A DNA stretch of 6,158 bases. Source: an uncultured Ancrocorticia sp. (GTDB taxonomy: Bacteria; Actinomycetota; Actinomycetes; Actinomycetales; Actinomycetaceae). The stretch covers positions 1 to 6,158 of the forward strand of contig CAJPTB010000127.1 in the NCBI GenBank assembly GCA_905373325.1, given 5' to 3'. Every line of letters begins with the position of its first letter. Positions within the stretch are counted from its first letter, which is position 1. This document shows positions 5,100-6,158 of the stretch, piece by piece. The position numbers and the translations under genes are program-made. The notes beneath the pieces were generated by a model, which worked only from the letters and a program-made list of their open reading frames with translations, did no database searches and had not been told where the DNA came from.

Positions 5100-5660
5100 C
5101 TACTCCCTTTCCGTCGGCTTCGCTTCTGCCTTCTTCGGCCTCAAAACGCCGAAACCGAGGATTGCGAGGGCAATGCCGAGAACCACAAGTCCGACGCCGG
5201 CAAAGAGAGTGATCGTTCCCACCGTCCACCAGCCGTAGGCGTTGAGGAGCATGCCGCGCACCGAGTTGCCCTCAAACAGGGTCTGGCGCAGGTCTTTGAG
5301 CTTCGCCTCCTGGTCCGCCGAGACCTTGCCGCGCGAAGACATGTACTGCCCGGAGACCTCCTCGAAGGTCTTGCCGCCGGAGGCCTCGAGCATGTGCTGG
5401 CGGATGTAATGGTCGGCAAAGGCCTTCGCTTGGGGGCCGGTTGTGAGCCTCTGTCCGATGTAGGGGCGAAGCTCCTCCTTCGACTCCTTGTCTTTGAGCG
5501 CTTCGATGCCGCCCTTGGAGGGCATGTCGATCCTCTCCTGGGCGAGTTGCTCCGAGACCGTCGAGTGGGCGATCTTGCCTCCGACGATCGCGGCGGCGCC
5601 CGCTGCGACCAGCACTGCCGCGAGGACCTTCGCGAGCGCAGAATAGATTGCCTTGGACAT
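5100..5660 (-). CDS. Two-TM actinobacterial membrane protein of unknown function ('LigA'-mislabelled family)
   Basis: A 186-residue protein with a hydrophobic segment at about 7-28 (preceded by a lysine, so signal-anchor-like) and another at about 146-172, followed by a charged lysine/glutamate tail. The ~115 residues between them are polar and probably face outside, as both ends then lie in the cytoplasm. The pattern VSEQLAQERI (35-44), a GPQAKAFADHYI stretch (75-86) and LEASGGKTFEEV (91-102) recalls small actinobacterial membrane proteins that databases often name 'aromatic ring-opening dioxygenase LigA'; nothing here is dioxygenase-like and that name should not be carried over. ATG at 5658-5660 has AAAGGAA a few nt upstream. 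It lies between tRNA-Leu and fhaA, divergent from fhaA. Function unknown; family resemblance is from memory. Confidence 0.82.
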   Translation of the reverse strand: MSKAIYSALAKVLAAVLVAAGAAAIVGGKIAHSTVSEQLAQERIDMPSKGGIEALKDKESKEELRPYIGQRLTTGPQAKAFADHYIRQHMLEASGGKTFEEVSGQYMSSRGKVSADQEAKLKDLRQTLFEGNSVRGMLLNAYGWWTVGTITLFAGVGLVVLGIALAILGFGVLRPKKAEAKPTERE

Positions 5661-6042
5661 AGTTTCCTTTCACGATGGCGACGCCGGGTCGCCCCGGGTC
5701 TCGAACAGACGGGCATCGAGCAGATCCGATGGGCCGGAGCCTGCATCTGCGCCGACCAATGCGAAAGAGACCCCGTTGGGGGGCACTCCGACGTCGGACC
5801 GATTGGCCTTGAACATCTTATTTCATATTCAACTACCGTCGTGTTAAAAAGTGTCACATCCCACAATTCGTCGTCGGTCCACTGTTACGTTATCGGCTTA
5901 CTCGGTGCCCCGAACGCGGCCAAGCGCCGCAAATCCAGTGTGTTCGCCGTCAAACCTTTGGGGAGAAGGCCCGTACGATGATGCCTTGCGGGGGATTTCG
6001 CCGTATCGTTAAGACTGATGTTGCGTTGATAGGAGGTGTCTT
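5661..6042. other. Divergent intergenic region between the membrane-protein gene and fhaA
   Basis: About 380 nt that must hold promoters for both divergent genes. The middle (5815-5860) is AT-rich; on the minus strand it holds TAAGAT and GTGACA-like boxes, but no pair with standard spacing, so I do not assign a promoter. Near fhaA, TATCGT at about 6005-6010 could be a -10 without a recognisable -35. Open frames crossing the region look like shadows. Confidence 0.5.
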
Positions 6043-6158
6043 GTGGGCGCATTCGAAAAGTTCGAAAGGGGCGTGGAGAGCGCGGTGGCATCCGTCTTCT
6101 CGCGCGCCTTCCAGTCGGAGCTCAAACCGGTGGAGATCACGTCTGCAGTCAAGAAGGC
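6043..6158 (+). CDS. FHA-domain protein FhaA, N-terminal part (cut by window end)
   Basis: The first 38 residues (starting MGAFEKFERGVESAVASVF) match the N-terminus of FhaA, whose DUF3662 domain begins G-x-x-x-K-F-E-x-x-V-E and continues F-x-S-E-x-x-P-V-E-I. In actinobacteria the full protein has a C-terminal forkhead-associated domain that binds phosphothreonine on partners of the PknB kinase pathway, linking phosphorylation to peptidoglycan precursor export and cell-wall growth at the poles and septum. It usually leads an operon with fhaB, pstP, rodA, pbpA, pknA and pknB, which would lie beyond the right edge. The start is GTG at 6043-6045, six nt after a perfect AGGAGG (6031-6036). Only the N-terminus is visible. 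Confidence 0.88.
   Translation, partial: MGAFEKFERGVESAVASVFSRAFQSELKPVEITSAVKK

Noticed and set aside
5055..5981. A 308-codon plus-strand frame opposite the membrane-protein gene
   Set aside because: It is a shadow frame; the minus-strand product has clear membrane segments, a ribosome binding site and family resemblance.

Overview
The window looks like chromosomal DNA of a high-GC Gram-positive bacterium (Actinomycetota). Three things point there: the first 38 codons of fhaA at the right edge, a tRNA-Leu(CAG) transcribed away from fhaA (from memory, leuT lies beside fhaA/Rv0020c in Mycobacterium tuberculosis too), and a small two-membrane-segment protein of an actinobacterial family that databases often mislabel 'aromatic ring-opening dioxygenase LigA'. 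Genus and family cannot be fixed from this sequence.

Layout. 1-698: no convincing gene; a short array of four ~17-nt repeats, then a very AT-rich stretch (about 480-710). 699-1010: GC-rich, no recognisable gene, two consecutive inverted repeats. 1011-3464, all on the minus strand: a compact lasso-peptide locus. In transcription order it holds a 45-aa precursor (A), a ~210-nt spacer with RNA hairpins, a 606-aa asparagine-synthetase-like lasso cyclase (C), and a 97-aa PqqD-like leader-binding protein (B1) that overlaps C by 11 nt. 3465-4906: about 1.4 kb without a convincing gene, holding a pair of 18-nt direct repeats upstream of the precursor and a few short repeats. 4907-4990: tRNA-Leu(CAG), minus strand, with a clear promoter. 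5100-5660: membrane protein, minus strand. 6043 onward: fhaA, plus strand, cut off by the window end.

The notable content is the lasso locus. The precursor has a leader with the YxxP signature and Thr at -2, then a 25-residue core that should form an eight-residue Gly1-Asp8 ring with a long glycine- and tryptophan-rich tail. B1 should bind the leader and C should close the ring. The leader peptidase (B2, transglutaminase-like) and an ABC transporter, which usually follow B1 in actinobacteria, are not visible: coding signal ends shortly after B1 and runs into inverted repeats and AT-rich DNA. The locus is therefore either incomplete or relies on B2 and export encoded elsewhere. A 16-bp hairpin between A and C, perfect only on the minus-strand RNA, probably lets the precursor be made in excess over its enzymes. 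The locus lies just beyond the 3' end of the tRNA-Leu gene, a usual place for accessory DNA to enter, next to the conserved fhaA neighbourhood.
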